Source of the DNA: DATHWB01 sp040902855
GTDB taxonomy: Bacteria; Actinomycetota; Acidimicrobiia; Spongiisociales; ZC4RG35
Reading direction: 5' to 3'
Assembly: GCA_040902855.1 (NCBI GenBank)
Contig: JBBDWN010000062.1
Span: 1 to 32,402, forward strand
Length of the DNA stretch: 32,402 nt
A program made the translations under genes and the position numbers. Under the pieces are notes generated by a model. The model had not been told where the DNA came from. It searched no databases and saw nothing but the letters and a program-made list of their open reading frames with translations. Position 1 is the first letter of the stretch, and each line of letters opens with the position of its first letter. Shown here one piece after another: positions 7,736 through 15,884 of the stretch.

Positions 7736-8545
7736 ATGAAGCCACTCACATCCGGATTCCTCGTCGCAGCGCTGCTGCTGAGCGCCTGCGGCGCCGGGGA
7801 ACCCGGCACCATGCCCACTGACACCCAGTCCGACGATGTCATCCTGACCGTCACCGACGAAGGCGGATTCGCCCCCGTCGAGTCGCTCCTCGGTCGCCAC
7901 CCCCGATTCGTGCTGCAGGCAGACGGTCGTCTCTACACGCCGGGTGTTGTCTCCGCGATCTATCCGGGTCCGATGCTCACCCCGATCTTCGTCGGCACCA
8001 TCGACGAGGCCGACATGGACGAAATCCTGCGCCTTGTCGCCGAAGCCGGTCTGGGTGACATCGACGGTCGTGTGAACGACACCACCGCCGCCGCCCACGT
8101 CGCCGATGCCACCACCACAGTGGTTACCTACTTCGACGGCGAGGAAACGCACACGGTGTCGGTGTATGCCCTCGGCATTGCACTCGAATCCTCGGAACTG
8201 GCCGAGGACGTGATGGCGGTGGTCGAAGCTCTCGACCGGGCGGCGGCGAACATCGATGATGCCGTCGAATACCGGCCGACCAGGGTGGAGATCCGTACCG
8301 GTAACGGCCTGGCGCTCCCCGACCCGGAGTACCGCACCACCAAGCCGTGGCCGCTGGAGACCGCGCCCGACGAACTGCCCGTGGGAGAGCTCGGCTGGCG
8401 CTGCGTCGTCGTGGAGGGTCCGCCCGCCACCGATCTGCTCGAGCTGTTCGGTGAAGCCACCCAGGCCACGGTGTGGGACTACCAGGGAACCGAGATCGCG
8501 CTGATCGCCCGCGGCCTCGTCCCCGGCGAACCCGGCTGCCGCTGA
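7736..8545 (+). CDS. Secreted lipoprotein of unknown function
   Basis: 269 residues beginning with a short lipoprotein signal peptide: Lys at position 2, a hydrophobic core, and the lipobox LLSAC with C18 as the lipid-bearing cysteine. The mature part is acidic and soluble-looking, with no second membrane helix. I do not recognise the domain. It has two cysteines near the C-terminus (in WRCVVV and the final GCR) that could pair. GAAGGGG sits almost against the ATG, too close for an ideal ribosome binding site, so the start is set mainly by the signal peptide. It follows the aminotransferase by 36 bases and could be read through from it. Its stop codon directly abuts a large hairpin. Confidence 0.75.
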   Translation: MKPLTSGFLVAALLLSACGAGEPGTMPTDTQSDDVILTVTDEGGFAPVESLLGRHPRFVLQADGRLYTPGVVSAIYPGPMLTPIFVGTIDEADMDEILRLVAEAGLGDIDGRVNDTTAAAHVADATTTVVTYFDGEETHTVSVYALGIALESSELAEDVMAVVEALDRAAANIDDAVEYRPTRVEIRTGNGLALPDPEYRTTKPWPLETAPDELPVGELGWRCVVVEGPPATDLLELFGEATQATVWDYQGTEIALIARGLVPGEPGCR

Positions 8546-8673
8546 GGGCCTGGTGAACCCAGGGTTGGTGGGGCCCCCTGAGGGCCCCGCTGGCCCAGGG
8601 TTCGTCCCATCCAGCGAACTCTGGGCGCCAGGGGCCCTCCAGGGGCCCGGGGAACCCTGGGTTCGCCAGGCCC
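8546..8673. repeat. 128-base near-perfect palindrome in a convergent gap
   Basis: Left arm 8546-8604 and right arm 8615-8673 are each 59 bases and pair without any indel, around a ten-base loop (8605-8614). By my hand alignment 47 of 59 positions are complementary. The outer 21 have a single mismatch, which is a G-U pair in RNA from the plus strand. The element begins on the base after the lipoprotein stop and ends three bases before the proW stop codon. It most likely ends transcription from both sides. A short CCCTTT follows on the plus strand, not a long T-run. The motif AACCCWGGGTT occurs in both arms. Confidence 0.85.
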
Positions 8674-8676
8674 TTT

Positions 8677-10593
8677 CTATCCGTTGGCGGTGGGGGGTTG
8701 GAGGCGGGCGGCCCAGGCTTGGGTGAAGCGGTCGAGGATCATCGCCATCAGCACGATCGCCAGGCCCACCTCGAACCCGAGGCCGTACAGGTTGCGGGTC
8801 AAAGCGCGGACCGTCTCGAACCCGAGCGCCCCGCCGCCCACCAGCCCGGCGATGATCACCATCGCCAGCACCATCATGATCACCTGGTTGACGCCCGCCA
8901 TGATGGTCGGCGCCGCCAACGGCAGCCGTACCCCGAGCATCGTCTGGCGCGATGTCGCACCGAACGTCTGTGATGCTTCGATGCTCTCCTCCGGGACCTC
9001 CTTGATCCCGAGCGCCGTGATGCGGATGCCTGGGACGATGGCGTAGAGCACCGAGGCAATGATCCCCGGCACCGCACCGACGGTGAAGAGAATGACGGCA
9101 GGGATGATGTACACGAGGGCCGGAATCGTCTGCAGGCCATCGAGGATCGGGCTCAACACCGCCTCGACCCTGGGTCTGCGGCCCGCCCACACCCCGATCG
9201 GCACTGCGATCGCCACCGACAACAGCACGCCCACCATCACCTGGACGAGCGTGTCGATGGAGATGGCCCACAGTCCGATGGCACCCATCGTCACCAGCGC
9301 CAACGCCGAGAACACCGCCAAGCCCCATCCCCCCACCTTCCAACATGCCCAGGCGGTGACGACGACGAGCACCGGCCATGCCACGGTGAACGTGAGGAAC
9401 TCTCGAACCGGAATGATGATCCCGGCGACGACGAAGTCGTTGAACGGCCGAGTCGCCCACGAGAGATTGTCCCGCGCCCACACGACCACGTTGTCGATCG
9501 GGTCGAAGGCGCTGATGGTGGTGAGCGCCGGAAAGTCCGACCATCCGGCGAGAACTCCCACGATGAGTCCGACGACCAGACCGGTAGCGCCGATCAGCGT
9601 CGTCCGATTCGAAACTCGCTTCGTCCGGTCGATCTGGGCGAGTCCTCGCCACATCCGGTCGAGAACGACCGCGACGGCCACGATGGCGAGACCGGCGGCG
9701 ATCCCCCGTCCGGTCCGCCGCTGAGACAGCGTCTGGAGCACCGCCGCTCCCAGCCCGCCGGCGCCGATCAGCGCCGCCAGCACCACGATCCCGAGCGCCA
9801 TCATGATCGTCTGACTGAGGCCGGTCAGGATGGTCGGAAGGGCCATCGGCAACTGGACTTTGAGCAACGTCTGGCGTTCGGTGGACCCGAACATCTCCGA
9901 CGCCTCCACGGCCGCCTGTGGCACCTGCCGAATTCCCAGCGTGGTGAGCCGGACGACCGGCGGCAGGGCGTAGATGACCGTGGCCACCGCCGCGTTCACC
10001 GCTCCCACCCCGAAGAAGCCGAGAAGCGGAAGAAAGTAGACGAAGGCGGGGACCGTCTGCATCGCATCGAGGATCGGTCGGATGGCAGCCTCGACCCTGG
10101 GGCGCCGGGAGGCGAGCACGCCGAGCGGAACGCCGATGATCACCGCGAACAGAACTGCCGTCCCCATCAGCGCCAGAGTCTCCATCGTCGGTTCCCACAG
10201 TCCGACAACACCGGCATACAGCAACGCCACCGCCGCCACCGCCCCTTGCTTCCACATGTGCACCCTGGCGAGGGACAGGAAGACGAAGCCGGCAAGGAAA
10301 TACCACGGGAGCCACAGGAGGATCGACTCGAAGCCTTCGATCACCCAATTGAGGAACCCGGTGAGTGGAACGAAGAATCCCGTGAAGAGCAGATGGGAAC
10401 GCCGGTTCTCGCGGATCCACGTTCCCATGTCGTCGAAGAAGTCGGAGAAGAAGGTGTCGAGAACCGCCGGGAACGAGCCCGTGACCGCCATCTGGAGGAC
10501 GAGGACGAAACCGGCTACTCCGATCCAGGGGAGAACTCGCCGCACCGCCTCGGTGCCGAGCGTCACCGAAATCGGGGGCGAGGTGGCGGCCAT
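8677..10593 (-). CDS. proW: Glycine betaine/choline ABC transporter permease, two fused ProW-like halves
   Basis: A 638-residue inner-membrane protein made of two copies of the ProW permease domain. Half one contains GLWEPTMETLALMGTA, GVPLGVLASRRPRVEA and an EAA loop starting at E230 (EASEMFGSTERQTLL). Half two repeats these as GVWAGRRPRVEAVLSP and an EAA loop starting at E539 (EASQTFGATSRQTML). Each EAA loop would dock on one ATPase subunit, so one fused chain should do the job of the usual permease dimer. Extra hydrophobic segments precede each half. The ATG at 10593 shares one base with the stop of proV (TGATG), giving tight coupling. The substrate class comes from family and context (betA, betB, proX) and has not been tested. 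Confidence 0.93.
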   Translation of the reverse strand: MAATSPPISVTLGTEAVRRVLPWIGVAGFVLVLQMAVTGSFPAVLDTFFSDFFDDMGTWIRENRRSHLLFTGFFVPLTGFLNWVIEGFESILLWLPWYFLAGFVFLSLARVHMWKQGAVAAVALLYAGVVGLWEPTMETLALMGTAVLFAVIIGVPLGVLASRRPRVEAAIRPILDAMQTVPAFVYFLPLLGFFGVGAVNAAVATVIYALPPVVRLTTLGIRQVPQAAVEASEMFGSTERQTLLKVQLPMALPTILTGLSQTIMMALGIVVLAALIGAGGLGAAVLQTLSQRRTGRGIAAGLAIVAVAVVLDRMWRGLAQIDRTKRVSNRTTLIGATGLVVGLIVGVLAGWSDFPALTTISAFDPIDNVVVWARDNLSWATRPFNDFVVAGIIIPVREFLTFTVAWPVLVVVTAWACWKVGGWGLAVFSALALVTMGAIGLWAISIDTLVQVMVGVLLSVAIAVPIGVWAGRRPRVEAVLSPILDGLQTIPALVYIIPAVILFTVGAVPGIIASVLYAIVPGIRITALGIKEVPEESIEASQTFGATSRQTMLGVRLPLAAPTIMAGVNQVIMMVLAMVIIAGLVGGGALGFETVRALTRNLYGLGFEVGLAIVLMAMILDRFTQAWAARLQPPTANG

Positions 10594-11627
10594 CAGTCTG
10601 CCGCCAACAACTCCGCAACGGTGGACCGGTCGACGACACCGACCGGCAAGCCGTCGGAGTCGACCACGCACAGCGACGTGATGCCGTCGAGGAGGACGGG
10701 CACGATGTGCTCGACGGTGTCGGTCGCGGCCACCGTGCGGGCATCGTCCTGCTCGGCCCGACCGGGACGCATCACATCGGCGGCGGTCAGGACCTTCGCC
10801 TTCGGAATGTCACGGGTGAACTCTTCGACGTACGGCGTGGCCGGTCGGGTGATCAACTCCGCCGCAGTTCCGATCTGGTCGAACGCCCCGTCCTTCATGA
10901 TGGCGATCCGATCGCCGAGCTTGATGGCCTCGGCGAAGTCGTGGGTGATGAAGACGAGCGTTCCTCGCATCTCCTCTTGGAGGCGAATCAGCTCGTCTTG
11001 CATGTCGCGACGGATGAGGGGATCGAGGGCGGAGAAAGGCTCGTCGAAGAAGAGAACCTCGGGACCGACGCAGAGAGCCCGGGCTAGTCCCACCCGCTGT
11101 TGCATGCCGCCGGACAGCTGTTGGGGGAAGTGGTTCTCCCAGCCCTTGAGACCGACTGTCTCGAGGACTTCCAGAGCGCGCACATGACGGTCCCGGCGAC
11201 TCAGGCCCTGGATCTCCAAGCCGTAGGCGGCGTTGTCGATCACCCTCCGGTGCGGAAACAACCCGAAATGCTGGAACACCATCGACAGCTTCTTGCGGCG
11301 CACCTCGCGCAGGTCGTCGTCGTCCAGCGCGGTCAGGTCGACGTCGTCGAGCATCACCTGGCCGCGACTGCTCTCGGTGAGTCGCGACACACACCGGATG
11401 AGCGTGGACTTTCCCGAGCCCGACAGTCCCATGACGACGAAGGTCTCGCCCCTCCGAACGTCGAAGGACACATCGCGCACTGCAACGGTGCATCCCGTGT
11501 CGGCGAGTATCTCGTCGCGCGACCGTCCCTGCTCCGCCTGTTCGATCGCCTGATCGGGCCGTGATCCGAATACTTTCCACAGATGGCGGATCTCCAGACA
11601 GGCTGACTCGAAGGCGTCGGTAGTCAT
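10593..11627 (-). CDS. proV: Glycine betaine/choline ABC transporter ATP-binding protein
   Basis: The 344-residue ATPase that powers osmoprotectant uptake with the fused permease. It shows Walker A GLSGSGKST with K73, the signature LSGGMQQRVGLARAL, and Walker B VLFFDEPFSALD followed by the switch His in FITHDFAEA. The C-terminal tail (about 270-344) carries one CBS-like segment (LLDGITSLCVVDSDGLPVGV), where E. coli ProV has two. CBS domains of this family sense ionic strength, and a single copy may still do so in the dimer. The start at 11627 is favoured by a TACATT box eight bases upstream (leaderless) and by the usual N-terminus. An in-frame ATG at 11687 would add 20 residues. Confidence 0.93.
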   Translation of the reverse strand: MTTDAFESACLEIRHLWKVFGSRPDQAIEQAEQGRSRDEILADTGCTVAVRDVSFDVRRGETFVVMGLSGSGKSTLIRCVSRLTESSRGQVMLDDVDLTALDDDDLREVRRKKLSMVFQHFGLFPHRRVIDNAAYGLEIQGLSRRDRHVRALEVLETVGLKGWENHFPQQLSGGMQQRVGLARALCVGPEVLFFDEPFSALDPLIRRDMQDELIRLQEEMRGTLVFITHDFAEAIKLGDRIAIMKDGAFDQIGTAAELITRPATPYVEEFTRDIPKAKVLTAADVMRPGRAEQDDARTVAATDTVEHIVPVLLDGITSLCVVDSDGLPVGVVDRSTVAELLAAD

Positions 11628-11635
11628 CGGTCGAT

Positions 11636-11641
11636 AATGTA
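11636..11641 (-). promoter_or_regulatory. -10 box for the proV-proW operon
   Basis: On the minus strand TACATT is followed by eight bases and the ATG at 11627. The transcript would be leaderless. It lies back-to-back with the proX leader. Confidence 0.4.
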
Positions 11642-11651
11642 GCCACCGTCT

Positions 11652-11668
11652 CCCCGGCGCGGCCGGGG
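11652..11668. promoter_or_regulatory. Inverted repeat in the proV/proX divergent gap
   Basis: CCCCGGC (11652-11658) and GCCGGGG (11662-11668) form a perfect 7-base inverted repeat with a three-base centre. It sits between the proV start and the proX ribosome binding site (AGGAGG, 11673-11678). It could be an operator or a hairpin in the proX leader. Confidence 0.4.
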
Positions 11669-11687
11669 GGACAGGAGGGAAACTCAT

Positions 11688-12659
11688 ATGAAGCGAACAC
11701 TCGCTTTGACATTGTCGATGGCACTGTTCCTCGCCGCCTGCGGCGGCTCGGATGCCGGAGACACCGACGAACCGGACGCGCCTGATGCGGACAAGCCCAC
11801 GATCACGCTGATCGTGAACCCGTGGACCGCCTCGCGCCTCAACGCCGAGGTGGCGAAGATCATCATCGAAGAAGAACTCGGATACCCGGTGGAAATCACC
11901 GAAGTGAACGAGAACGACGCGATGTTCACCGGCATGGCAGACGGCACGCTCGATGCCGTCCTCGAGATCTGGCCTTCGGGCGTCACAGACGCCGAGACGG
12001 CGTACTTCGACGAGGGCAGCGTCGTCAACATCGGCGAACTCGGAACCGTCGGCAAGATCGGCTGGTTCGTCCCGAGCTACGTCGTCGACGAGAACCCGAC
12101 ACTCGCGACGTGGGAGGGCTACCAGGATCCGGCGGTCGCTGAGATGTTCGGGACCGCGGAGACCGGCGATCTCGGTCGGTTCCTCGGAACCGACCCCTCG
12201 TACTCGCAGTACGACGAGCAGATCATCGCGAACCTGGGCCTGCCGTTCCAGGTGGTGTTCTCGGGCTCCGAGCCGGCGACTGTCGCCGAACTGGACGCCC
12301 GCTTCGCCGCCAACGAGCCGATCATCATGTACTGGTGGACGCCGACTGCGGCAGTCGCCAAGTACGACCTGGTGAACGTGACCCTGCCCGCCCCCAACGA
12401 CGAGTGCGCCGCAAGTGCGGCGGCCGGTGACGGTGGCGTGGACTGCGACTATCCCGAGGACGTCCTGTTCAAGGCGGCATCGGCGATGTTGGAGGACAAG
12501 GCGCCGGACGTCTTCGCCTTCCTGCAGGCGTTCACCCTGACCACCGAGGATCAGCTGTCGATGCTGCCTCCGGTCGAGATCGACGGCCTCGAGCCGTCGG
12601 CCGTGGCAGCCACCTGGGTGGCGGACAACGAGAGCACCTGGTCGGCCTGGCTCCCCTGA
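11688..12659 (+). CDS. proX: Glycine betaine/choline-binding lipoprotein (ProX/OpuAC type)
   Basis: The extracytoplasmic receptor that would deliver betaine, choline or a similar quaternary amine to the ProVW transporter. The 323 residues begin with a lipoprotein signal ending LAAC (C18), then an acidic linker. The OpuAC-type fold follows: NPWTASRLNAEV, ENDAMFTGMADGTLDAVLEIWPSG, and GKIGWFVPSYVVDENP. The Trp/Tyr-rich EPIIMYWWTPTAAVAKYDL is typical of the aromatic cage that holds trimethylammonium groups. Two cysteines (in NDECAASAAA and GVDCDYPED) flank an Ala/Gly loop and may form a disulfide, as in many ProX-like proteins. AGGAGG at 11673-11678 supports the ATG. It is transcribed away from its ATPase and permease. 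Confidence 0.92.
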   Translation: MKRTLALTLSMALFLAACGGSDAGDTDEPDAPDADKPTITLIVNPWTASRLNAEVAKIIIEEELGYPVEITEVNENDAMFTGMADGTLDAVLEIWPSGVTDAETAYFDEGSVVNIGELGTVGKIGWFVPSYVVDENPTLATWEGYQDPAVAEMFGTAETGDLGRFLGTDPSYSQYDEQIIANLGLPFQVVFSGSEPATVAELDARFAANEPIIMYWWTPTAAVAKYDLVNVTLPAPNDECAASAAAGDGGVDCDYPEDVLFKAASAMLEDKAPDVFAFLQAFTLTTEDQLSMLPPVEIDGLEPSAVAATWVADNESTWSAWLP

Positions 12660-12685
12660 GCAAGCAGACCCACTGAACCTACGAA

Positions 12686-12713
12686 GAGGGGGGATCCGAC
12701 CGGATCCCCCCTC
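12686..12713. terminator. Bidirectional terminator between proX and betA
   Basis: GAGGGGGGATCC (12686-12697) and GGATCCCCCCTC (12702-12713) pair perfectly around a four-base loop. It lies 26 bases after the proX stop. On the minus strand its first bases overlap the betA stop codon at 12712-12714. There is no T-run on the plus strand. Confidence 0.75.
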
Positions 12714-14349
12714 AGCTCTGGTGGCGGTACCAGTCCGTCTGCTCGGGAGGCAACGGGGTGTTGCCCAGCACGAGATCGGCTGCCTTCTCGGCCAGCATCA
12801 TCACCGGCGCATAGATGTTGCCGTTGGTGACGTACCGCATGGCGCTGGCGTCCACCACCCGCACTCCCTCGAGACCGTGAACCTTCATGGTTCTCGGGTC
12901 GGTCACCGACATTTCGTCGGTTCCCATGCGGGCGGTGCACGACGGATGAAGAGCCGTCTCCCCGTCACGCTTCACCCACTCGAGGATCTCCTCGTCGGTC
13001 TCCACCCCCGGGCCGGGCGAGAGCTCACCGCCGTCGTACGGCTCGAAGGCGGGCTGGGCGAAGATCTCTCGGGTACAGCGGATCGCCTCCACCCATTCCC
13101 GCCGGTCCTGTTCGGTGGACAGATAGTTGAAGCGAAGGGCGGGCTTCTCCCGCGGGTCGGTCGAGCGGATCTTCACCGAGCCCATGGAGTTCGAGTACAT
13201 CGGTCCGATGTGGACCTGATAGCCGTGACCCCCCGCCGAAGACGACCCGTCGTAGCGGATGGCGATGGGGAGGAAATGGAACATGAGGTTGGGCCAGGTG
13301 ACCTCGTCGTTGGAACGAAGGAAGCCGCCCGCTTCGAAGTGGTTGGTCGCACCGGGGCCCTTGCGGAAGAGCCACATCAGCCCGACGATGGGTCGGCGCC
13401 ACATCGCCATCCACGGTTGGATCGAGACCGGCAGCTTCGACGCATGCTGGATGTAGACCTCGAGATGATCCTGCATGTTCTCGCCCACGCCGGGTAAGTG
13501 GTGGACCATGTCGATTCCGAGCGGAGCGAGCTCGTCGGCATTTCCCACGCCTGACAACTGCAGGAGTTGCGGGGTGTTGAAGGCACCGCCGCACAGGATC
13601 ACCTCGCCCGCGGTGACCCGTTCGGTCTTGCCTCGCACCGTGTATTCGACCCCTGTTGCCCTGGTTCCCTCGAAGACGATCCGGTTGACCATCGCCCGAG
13701 TGACCACTTCGAGGTTTGGGCGATCCATGACCGGGTGCAGATACGCCCGTGCCGCGCTGAGCCGTCTCCCGCGATGCACATTGCGATCGAACCGTGCGAA
13801 GCCCTCCTGCTTGCGCCCGTTGACGTCGTCGGTCAGTGGGTGGCCCGCCTGTTGGACCGCCTCGAAGAACGCCTTGAAAAGCGGGTTCTTCGCCGGTCCC
13901 CGCTCGAGCACCAACGGGCCATCCCCACCCCGATACTCGTCCTCACCGGCCAAACAGGTCTCCATCCGCTTGAAGTATGGAAGACAGTGGGCGTAGTCCC
14001 AGGTCTCCATGCCGGGGTCGGCGGCCCACCTCTCGTAGTCCATCGGGTTCCCCCGCTGGAAGATCATCCCGTTGATCGATGACGACCCCCCGAGCACCTT
14101 GCCTCTGGCGTGATAGATCCGACGGCCGTCCATGTACGGCTCCGGTTCCGACTCGTATTTCCAGTCGTAGAACCGGCTGCCGATCGGGAACGCCAACGCC
14201 GCAGGCATGTGGATGAAGACATCCCAGCGGTAGTCGGGACGCCCGGCTTCGAGGACGAGAACCCGATTCGACGGATCGGCCGACAGGCGATTCGCCATGG
14301 CAGATCCGGCGGAGCCGCCCCCGACGACGACGAAGTCGTATGCGGCCAT
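12712..14349 (-). CDS. betA: Choline dehydrogenase (GMC oxidoreductase)
   Basis: A 545-residue FAD enzyme, usually membrane-associated, that oxidises choline to betaine aldehyde in glycine betaine synthesis. The N-terminal dinucleotide fold is DFVVVGGGSAGSAMANRL, with the ribose-binding Glu in VLVLEAG. GMC signature 1 is GKVLGGSSSINGMIFQRG and signature 2 is GGAFNTPQLLQLSGVG. The catalytic pair is H468 (in TALHPSCT) and N511 (in TNGNIYAP). Length and order match BetA, but other GMC alcohol dehydrogenases are close relatives; the upstream betB and the nearby ProVWX genes favour choline. Its ATG shares one base with the betB stop (TGATG). Confidence 0.92.
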   Translation of the reverse strand: MAAYDFVVVGGGSAGSAMANRLSADPSNRVLVLEAGRPDYRWDVFIHMPAALAFPIGSRFYDWKYESEPEPYMDGRRIYHARGKVLGGSSSINGMIFQRGNPMDYERWAADPGMETWDYAHCLPYFKRMETCLAGEDEYRGGDGPLVLERGPAKNPLFKAFFEAVQQAGHPLTDDVNGRKQEGFARFDRNVHRGRRLSAARAYLHPVMDRPNLEVVTRAMVNRIVFEGTRATGVEYTVRGKTERVTAGEVILCGGAFNTPQLLQLSGVGNADELAPLGIDMVHHLPGVGENMQDHLEVYIQHASKLPVSIQPWMAMWRRPIVGLMWLFRKGPGATNHFEAGGFLRSNDEVTWPNLMFHFLPIAIRYDGSSSAGGHGYQVHIGPMYSNSMGSVKIRSTDPREKPALRFNYLSTEQDRREWVEAIRCTREIFAQPAFEPYDGGELSPGPGVETDEEILEWVKRDGETALHPSCTARMGTDEMSVTDPRTMKVHGLEGVRVVDASAMRYVTNGNIYAPVMMLAEKAADLVLGNTPLPPEQTDWYRHQS

Positions 14350-15803
14350 CAGTAGGGCGCCTCGACGTGACCGGAGGCGACGTAGACCGACTTCAGTTGG
14401 GTGTAGTGCTCGATCGCCGCCAGGGAGTTCTCACGGCCGATCCCGCTCTGTTTGTAGCCACCGAACGGCATCTCGATGGGAGTCAGGTTGTAGGTGTTGA
14501 TCCACACCGTCCCAGCCTCCAACGCCGCCGCCACCCGGTGTGCCCTGGTCAGGTCAGACGTGAACACACCGGCAGCGAGCCCGAATGGGGTGTCATTCGC
14601 CCTGGAAACCACCTCGTCTTCGGAGTCGAATGTGAGAACCGCCATGACCGGTCCGAAGATCTCCTCGCGCACAAACTGCATGTCGTCGGTGCACTGATCG
14701 AAGGCGGTCGGTTCGACAAAGAAGCCAGCGTCGAGCCCGGGCGGCCGCCGCCCCCCGCACAGGAGGCGGGCCCCGGATGCCTTGGCGATCTCGATGTAGG
14801 ACAGCACCTTCTCCATGTGATCCCGCGAGATCAGAGCTCCCACATCGGTCTCAGGATCGAGCGGGTCGCCGATGCGCATCTTCTCCGCCCGTGCAGTGAG
14901 CCTCCCGACGAAGTCCTCATGGACCGACTCGTGCACAAACACCCGGGTCCCGTTCGAGCACACTTCGCCTTGGGTGTAGAAGTTGGCGAGGAGGGCTCCG
15001 GAGACGGCGTCGTCGATGTCGGCGTCTTCGAAGACGATGAGCGGCGACTTGCCCCCCAGTTCCAAGGTGACGTGCTTGAGGGTGGCGGCGGCGGCGGACA
15101 TGACGGCCTTGCCGGTTCCCACTTCGCCGGTGAGGGACACCTTGGCGATCCCGGGATGGGCGGTCATCGCACGCCCGGTGCGGGCGTCGCCTTGGACCAC
15201 GTTGAACACCCCATCCGGTACCCCGGCCTCCGTATAGATCTCGGCGAGGGCGAGGGCGGTCAACGGTGTGAGTTCGGCCGGCTTGAAGACCATCGTGTTC
15301 CCGCACGCCAGGGCGGGGGCAGACTTCCAGCAGGCGATCTGGATCGGATAGTTCCAGGCTCCGATCCCGCCCACCACACCGAGCGGTTCGCGACGGGTGT
15401 ACGCGAAGTCCCCGCCGAAGGCGTAGTGGTGGCCATGAAGGGTGGCGGCCACCCCCGCGTAATACTCGATGCATTCGGCGCCCGAAATCACGTCGACAGT
15501 GGACGCCTCGCTGATCGGCTTGCCCGTGTCCAGCACTTCCAATCGAGCGAGTTCGTCGTTGCGTTCCCGCAACATCCCAGCCGCCCGGTTGAGGATCCTC
15601 CCCCGCTGGGCGCCGGTCATCTGAGACCAGCTCCCGAACGCTTCCCGAGCGGCGCGCACCGCCCGGTCGACGTCGTCGGCCGAAGCGTGGTCGATGATGG
15701 CGATGACTTCTCCGGTTGCGGGGTTGATCGATTCGAATGTCTCTCCGGACGTTGCCTCTGCACTTCGACCGTCGATGAAGAGACGATGATGGGTCACGTT
15801 CAC
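14349..15803 (-). CDS. betB: Betaine aldehyde dehydrogenase
   Basis: Oxidises betaine aldehyde to glycine betaine with NAD(P)+, the second step after BetA. The 484 residues show the aldehyde dehydrogenase core: GAWNYPIQIACWKSAPALA, the nucleotide-binding FKPAELTPLTAL, SLTGEVGTGKAV, the general base E248 in LELGGKSP, and the nucleophile C282 in GEVCSNGTRV. NTYNLTPIEMPFGGYKQSG near the end is typical of BetB. No ATG is available at the normal N-terminus. The GTG at 15803 has AGGAGG six bases upstream (15810-15815), so it is chosen over a second in-frame GTG two codons later. No betI-type regulator gene is adjacent. Confidence 0.94.
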   Translation of the reverse strand: MNVTHHRLFIDGRSAEATSGETFESINPATGEVIAIIDHASADDVDRAVRAAREAFGSWSQMTGAQRGRILNRAAGMLRERNDELARLEVLDTGKPISEASTVDVISGAECIEYYAGVAATLHGHHYAFGGDFAYTRREPLGVVGGIGAWNYPIQIACWKSAPALACGNTMVFKPAELTPLTALALAEIYTEAGVPDGVFNVVQGDARTGRAMTAHPGIAKVSLTGEVGTGKAVMSAAAATLKHVTLELGGKSPLIVFEDADIDDAVSGALLANFYTQGEVCSNGTRVFVHESVHEDFVGRLTARAEKMRIGDPLDPETDVGALISRDHMEKVLSYIEIAKASGARLLCGGRRPPGLDAGFFVEPTAFDQCTDDMQFVREEIFGPVMAVLTFDSEDEVVSRANDTPFGLAAGVFTSDLTRAHRVAAALEAGTVWINTYNLTPIEMPFGGYKQSGIGRENSLAAIEHYTQLKSVYVASGHVEAPY

Positions 15804-15827
15804 TTGGGACCTCCTGGACCGGCGCCG

Positions 15828-15833
15828 AGGATA
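15828..15833 (-). promoter_or_regulatory. -10 box for betB-betA
   Basis: TATCCT on the minus strand would start transcription near 15820. This gives a short leader that contains the AGGAGG at 15810-15815. It is a leadered promoter, in contrast to many neighbours. No clear -35 is seen. Confidence 0.4.
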
Positions 15834-15884
15834 GGAAGCGGACGCTGGGCGCGCCCTGCCCGCTTTCTGTGGGATCCTCCTGCG

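Noticed and set aside
7706..10744. A 1012-codon open frame on the minus strand across the lipoprotein, the hairpin and the permease
   Set aside because: It is a shadow of proW in another frame. The translation is Arg/Pro/Gly-rich and has no domain, while the overlapping frames hold clear proW and lipoprotein motifs.
14340..15884. An in-frame N-terminal extension of the GNAT gene through the betB region
   Set aside because: It is antisense to betB and has no recognisable domain. The GNAT protein begins naturally at the ATG at 15885.
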